Positions 4,910 to 7,921 of a stretch of DNA of 7,921 bases are shown here, one piece after another. The position numbers and the translations under genes were made by a program. Position 1 is the stretch's first letter, and the number at the start of each line of letters is the position of its first letter. Below the pieces are notes generated by a model. It was not told the origin of the DNA, did not search any database, and worked only from the letters and a program-made list of their open reading frames with translations. Source of the DNA: an archaeon (GTDB taxonomy: Archaea > Thermoproteota > Nitrososphaeria_A > Caldarchaeales > Wolframiiraptoraceae); NCBI GenBank assembly GCA_029258815.1, contig JAPDJZ010000140.1:1-7921 (forward strand), given 5' to 3'.

Positions 4910-5809
4910 GTGTGCAGGCTCACCGCCGCGATCTCCACGAAGAGGATCGATGCGGAGAAGCCTTTGCTGAGATCCGAGTGCAGCCTCTTCACGCAGGCGG
5001 TGAAGGGGAGGCAGGGAGATGGATGGGGGTGGCCTGGTATATCGATGGATTTCCTAGGGTCGTGAAAAGCGAGAAACCTGTCTACGAGGAGGCCAAAGCA
5101 TTCGAGAAGGCGATCAAAAGCATCTCCTCGAGCATACTCATCGCCCACGTCAGAAAGGCTAGCAATCCCAGAAACCTCCCGAGAAACATGATCATAGGCT
5201 TGAAAGAAACCCAGCCATTCCATCATGGAAAAAGAATCTTCGCCCATAACGGCGTGATAAGGGTCCCGGACGATGCCATGAAGCTTTTAGGAGAATACAA
5301 AACCCTAGTCAGGGGGGAATAATGACAGCGAAGTATACTTCGCGCTCCTAATGAAAGAATGGAATGAGCTCGGAGAAGTATCAGAAGCTCTCAGGTCGGT
5401 TGAAGAAACCTTACAAAAAAGCACTAGAAAATTCAAGGAAAAATTACGAGAGCCCCTTCAGCAGCCTCAACGCGATCTTCTCCGACGAGAAAAAGTTATA
5501 CACATATAACAGGTTCTCCGACGAGAAGAAGATTCTATCGCTTAAATCGGTCTGTTACAAGGATTCGCCATACTATATGATGGTCTATAGCATTGGGGAG
5601 AACGAGCTGGTAATTCTTCGGAGAAGCTTTGGAGGAGCTGTGGGTGGAAGCAGCTTGGAAACGGATTCCTTATGACGGATTGGATCGAGCGTGAGAAAAT
5701 CAGATACAGCATAGAATATCATAGACTAGTTATTCACGTCCGAGGCGAGGTCAAGCCGCTCCGGAGCAGAAACATTATTTTAAACTCAAGGCCACATGTA
5801 GTCACGTGA
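4910..5809 (+). pseudogene. Class II glutamine amidotransferase (YafJ/EgtC-like), four frameshifts
   Basis: Three frames together encode one class II (Ntn) glutamine amidotransferase of about 300 residues. GTG 4910 gives MCRLTAAIS, with the nucleophile C2, and reaches GDGWG at 5027. One missing G in the G5 run 5025-5029 leads to VAWYIDGFPRVVKSEKP, then AHVRKAS (substrate arginine) and FAHNGVI (oxyanion-hole asparagine and glycine). One extra G in the run 5312-5317 leads to NNDSEVYFALLMKEW, the family's TDSE motif. One extra A in the run 5415-5420 leads to ALENSRKNYESPFSSLNAIF. One missing base near 5614-5616 leads to SSEKLWRSCGWKQLGNGFL and a last part ending at TGA 5807-5809. The family removes ammonia from glutamine or acts on gamma-glutamyl compounds; the substrate here is unknown. 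Every catalytic motif survives, which favours sequence error or very recent decay. The exact C-terminus is uncertain. Confidence 0.85.
5776..5784 (+). promoter_or_regulatory. TATA-like box for the DUF2334-like gene
   Basis: TATTTTAAA is centred 26 bp before GTG 5806, the same spacing as at cutA and the gene at 3400. It lies inside the presumed 3' end of the amidotransferase gene, so the two genes are probably not one operon. Confidence 0.5.
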
Positions 5810-6598
5810 AAAGGAGGGAAGCAACTAAGATCGGAGCCACCGGTATCTTAGCATTCATGGCTGGATTCTATTCTCGCTCCATAGCATACGCTAGACCTGT
5901 AGAGCCTGAGGACAAATGCTTCATCGAGATACATGACTTAGATCCTTGGAACTATAACCAGGGTTATCTGGAGAGCTGGATGACTGCTTAGATGAAGTCG
6001 GGATCCATATGAGGGAGTACTTTCTCATACCAGCCAATAGGGACGACATGGACGCGCTGAAACATAATCCCGAGTTCGTGGACTATGTCAAGAAGAAAAT
6101 CATGGGAAAATATGTTCTAGGTCATCACGGCCTCCTACACTGGCCCATGGATGAGGAAAGATGGATCTTCGAATTCACCTACCTAAATCGAGAAGAAACA
6201 AGAGAGAAATGCGAGAAAGCATTAGAGATCCACGAAGAGGTCTTTGGCTGCCTACCTGATGGAGGAGAAGCTCCGCCGAACTGGAGTTATAGTGCCGAAG
6301 CCCTCAGAACTTTTCTGGGATACTATCCTTATGTCTGCACCTATAGAATAGTCTTCTCAAGAGACAGACCTCCGTTGATTGCGCAAGCATTCGCCCCGAC
6401 GTATGGAATAGAAGATCCAGAAAAGAGTATAGAAAAGTTCAGGAAAGATCTAGAATACTATGATCCACGAGCTTAAGGATAGTCTTCCGTCCACAAGATA
6501 CGAGATCTAAGGACTTCAAAGAAGTAACACAAAAAATGTTCGACACGATCGAGGGAATAGGGTATGAATTATGCATTTATAAAGAGATAATCGGTTAA
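5806..6598 (+). pseudogene. Exported polysaccharide-deacetylase-fold protein (DUF2334-like), two frameshifts
   Basis: Three frames make one protein of about 264 residues. GTG 5806 starts MKRREATKIGATGILAFMAG, an arginine pair followed by a hydrophobic stretch, like a Tat signal or membrane anchor. CFIEIHDLDPWN follows, with aspartates D44 and D46 where the deacetylase fold binds metal. The frame stops at TAG 5989-5991, but from 5976 another frame continues LDDCLDEVGIHMREYFLIPA and GHHGLLHW, an H-x3-H metal motif, then EAPPNWSYS. It stops at TAA 6474-6476; a third frame from 6464 gives LRIVFRPQDTRSKDF and ends at TAA 6596-6598. One missing base at each junction repairs it (YLE-R-LDD and YYDP-TSLRIV). 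FRPQD holds arginine where the related motif usually has histidine. The family belongs to the glycoside hydrolase/deacetylase superfamily; the substrate is unknown. Its start overlaps the TGA of the preceding gene. Confidence 0.8.
6576..6583 (+). promoter_or_regulatory. Strong TATA-like box for a small ORF
   Basis: TTTATAAA, one of the best TATA matches in the window, is centred about 24 bp before ATG 6603. It lies within the last codons of the preceding gene. Confidence 0.5.
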
Positions 6599-6602
6599 AC
6601 CC

Positions 6603-6698
6603 ATGTGCTATAGCTGGAAAGGGTTTATGATACCTAAGCCTTTACGGTCTAAAGCTGAGGATGAATCTTTTAAGGAGAGCAGTAAAAATAAATATTGA
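6603..6698 (+). CDS. Possible 31-codon leaderless small protein
   Basis: ATG 6603 opens 31 codons ending in TGA 6696-6698. The peptide begins MCYSWKGFMIPKPLRSK and is lysine- and serine-rich at the end (FKESSKNKY). It follows the deacetylase-like gene by four bases. The main support is a good TATA-like box centred about 24 bp upstream, the spacing this window uses for leaderless genes. No ribosome-binding site is seen, and I do not recognise the sequence. The rest of 6699-6779 holds only T-rich terminator-like runs. An ORF this short could be chance. Confidence 0.35.
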   Translation: MCYSWKGFMIPKPLRSKAEDESFKESSKNKY

Positions 6699-6742
6699 TT
6701 GTTTTAGGACGGCTTTTCATACACTCTTGACGTAAGATTACA

Positions 6743-6757
6743 TTTTTCATATAAAAA
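6743..6757. terminator. Back-to-back T-rich terminator-like runs
   Basis: T5 at 6743-6747 on the + strand and T5 on the - strand (A5 at 6753-6757) sit between two convergent transcription units. Archaeal polymerase ends at such T-rich runs without needing a hairpin. Additional T-rich sequence occurs near 6700. Confidence 0.4.
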
Positions 6758-6779
6758 CCGCTGGTACATATGCTATCCC

Positions 6780-7712
6780 TTAGTTACCGATAGAAAAGGG
6801 CTCTATTTCATTCCACTTTTCTGCAAGCTCCTTTGCGGTCATGAAAGTTGCACCCATTGAAAGAAGTCCATCAATCACTTTTTCAAACTGTCTTAAAGCA
6901 TAACTTCCACAATTCTTTATGAGGTACTCATCGGGCAAAACTCTTCCTTCCGGACTGACCCGTAAAGGCTTGTCTGGAATTTTTATAAATTCCCAAGGAT
7001 GGAAATAAAAACATAAAACTGCAGGAAGCCCTTTGTTCGTCACATATCGAATAAAATTTGTAACGTGCTTCAATAATGTTTTTGCACCTTTTGTTCTGAA
7101 AAGTGGCCATTGGTCTCTATCTCTCTTGTAAGGATCTCTACTTACCATAGTTATATCAGCGAAGTTCGGTATTTCTAAAATCCGCATATCTCCTTTTTTA
7201 GTCCAGTCGTGTTTGCTAGGATGGTAGGGTATAAGTTGTTCACCATAGTAGTATAGTGGATACGATGCGTCTGCCACATAGCCTAATTCTTCTAATGTCC
7301 GGACCATTAACGTGCTTCCCCAAAGCCTAGGTGCTCTAAACGAAACCACCTTATCTTCTAAAATCTCTTCTATCCATTCGGTAGCCGTTTTTAACCTTAT
7401 AGGCACTTCTTCTGGAAGCAACGGTTTTACTCCTGGTATAGGAAAAAGCTCGTCTCCGACAGTCTCATGATATAAAGAGTGACAACCAATTTCATGTCCA
7501 GCCTCAGCTACCTGTTTGACTATGTCAGGGTATTTCTTAGCGGCTTCTCCTATGAAAAAGAAAGTTGCTTTTATGTTTTTTCGTGATAAAGTCTTTAGTA
7601 TTTTTGGTGTGCCCTGTACAAGTCCTTTGTAATGGGGAGTCCAGCTCCCAATATCGGTTTCCACTTGTATAGAAAAGGCGGGAGGTGGCTTATAAGTGTT
7701 TTCGCATAACAT
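6780..7712 (-). CDS. Polysaccharide deacetylase (NodB homology domain)
   Basis: This intact 310-residue protein has the NodB deacetylase motifs in order. E18-x-D20 in SIQVETDIGSW carries the first metal-binding and catalytic acids. ATFFFIGE (49-56) is the second strand. GHEIGCHSLYHE (72-83) contains H78-x3-H82, the metal histidines. SFRAPRLWGS (124-133) is the third motif, and FYFHPWEF (235-242) has H238, the usual late histidine. The family removes acetyl or formyl groups from N-acetyl sugars or related amides. PuuE-like enzymes and archaeal relatives share the layout, so the substrate is open. There is no signal peptide, suggesting a cytoplasmic enzyme, unlike the secreted-looking relative that converges on it. 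ATG 7712 has a TATA-like box 25 bp upstream. The gene is AT-rich relative to the left part of the window, consistent with acquisition by transfer. Confidence 0.93.
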   Translation of the reverse strand: MLCENTYKPPPAFSIQVETDIGSWTPHYKGLVQGTPKILKTLSRKNIKATFFFIGEAAKKYPDIVKQVAEAGHEIGCHSLYHETVGDELFPIPGVKPLLPEEVPIRLKTATEWIEEILEDKVVSFRAPRLWGSTLMVRTLEELGYVADASYPLYYYGEQLIPYHPSKHDWTKKGDMRILEIPNFADITMVSRDPYKRDRDQWPLFRTKGAKTLLKHVTNFIRYVTNKGLPAVLCFYFHPWEFIKIPDKPLRVSPEGRVLPDEYLIKNCGSYALRQFEKVIDGLLSMGATFMTAKELAEKWNEIEPFSIGN

Positions 7713-7732
7713 AATAATTAACTGTACATCGC

Positions 7733-7741
7733 TAATATATT
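7733..7741 (-). promoter_or_regulatory. TATA-like box for the NodB deacetylase gene
   Basis: TAATATATT (AATATATTA on the coding strand) is centred 25 bp before ATG 7712, predicting a leaderless transcript. The region is AT-rich overall, so the match is less specific than those in the GC-rich part. Confidence 0.45.
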
Positions 7742-7921
7742 CCTCACCTTATTAAACCGAGGCGCCCTTAATTCTTCGAGGGGAAGAAAGCATATTAACG
7801 GTCTTTTAATAGTTGAAGAATTAGCCTTTTACGCGAGCATCCTTCGATCAATCATAATCATCTCAAATCTAAGATCACCATTAAGTAATCACTTGGTCAA
7901 TTCTTTGAATACCCTTGCAGG

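Noticed and set aside
4469..5247. Long - strand ORFs opposite the genes at 4191 and 4910
   Set aside because: They are antisense to recognisable coding frames and are serine- and leucine-rich as expected of shadows.
7722..7921. Open + strand frame of 66 codons running off the right edge
   Set aside because: No ATG or GTG start, random-looking AT-rich composition, and it overlaps the NodB promoter; may be chance.
7889..7921. Last ten - strand codons PARVFKELTK before a TGA at the window edge
   Set aside because: Could be the end of a neighbouring gene, but ten codons are too few to support a call.
1..7921. CRISPR array, insertion sequence or long repeats
   Set aside because: No regularly spaced repeats, terminal inverted repeats or transposase motifs were seen by reading both strands.

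Overview
The window looks archaeal. It carries a tRNA-Leu(CAA) with a 19-nt intron after position 37 framed by a bulge-helix-bulge, the signature of archaeal tRNA splicing. Most genes have a TATA-like box about 25-30 bp before the start codon and no Shine-Dalgarno sequence, the pattern of leaderless archaeal transcripts. An archaeal NitrOD5-like domain is also possible. A lineage within the Thermoproteota/TACK group is a guess. Sampled lines show about 60% G+C in the first part and 30-45% in the last 1.3 kb.

Layout. 1-277: tail of an unrecognised + strand gene. Its stop interlocks with that of a - strand metallophosphoesterase (274-930). 1035-1138: intron-containing tRNA-Leu. 1139-1537: no intact gene, but a probable small frameshifted - strand gene (1214-1391). 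1538-2197: multi-pass membrane protein. 2211-2795 (-) and 2851-3186 (+): a 3-methyladenine DNA glycosylase and CutA, divergent around one TATA-like element. 3400-3798: unknown helical protein. 3833-4162 (-): small gene with two compensating frame changes. 4191-4838: unknown protein, possibly with an N-terminal NitrOD5-like domain. 4910-5809: class II glutamine amidotransferase broken by four 1-nt shifts. 5806-6598: exported-looking deacetylase-fold (DUF2334-like) protein broken by two shifts. 6603-6698: possible 31-codon leaderless gene. 6780-7712 (-): intact NodB-type polysaccharide deacetylase in AT-rich DNA. 7713-7921: its promoter and no other convincing gene.

The genes do not form one pathway. 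The left two thirds are housekeeping or conserved hypothetical genes, each with its own promoter. The right third has two deacetylase-fold genes that converge on each other, one apparently secreted and one apparently cytoplasmic, and may be an accessory surface or polysaccharide-modification locus.

The main unexpected result is that at least four loci, including the two longest of the 4.9-6.6 kb stretch, are intact at the protein level but split by single-base indels. Three of the four indels in the amidotransferase can be placed in G or A homopolymer runs. This suggests sequence error in a low-coverage or uncorrected assembly, or recent decay. I see no convincing new multi-gene system.
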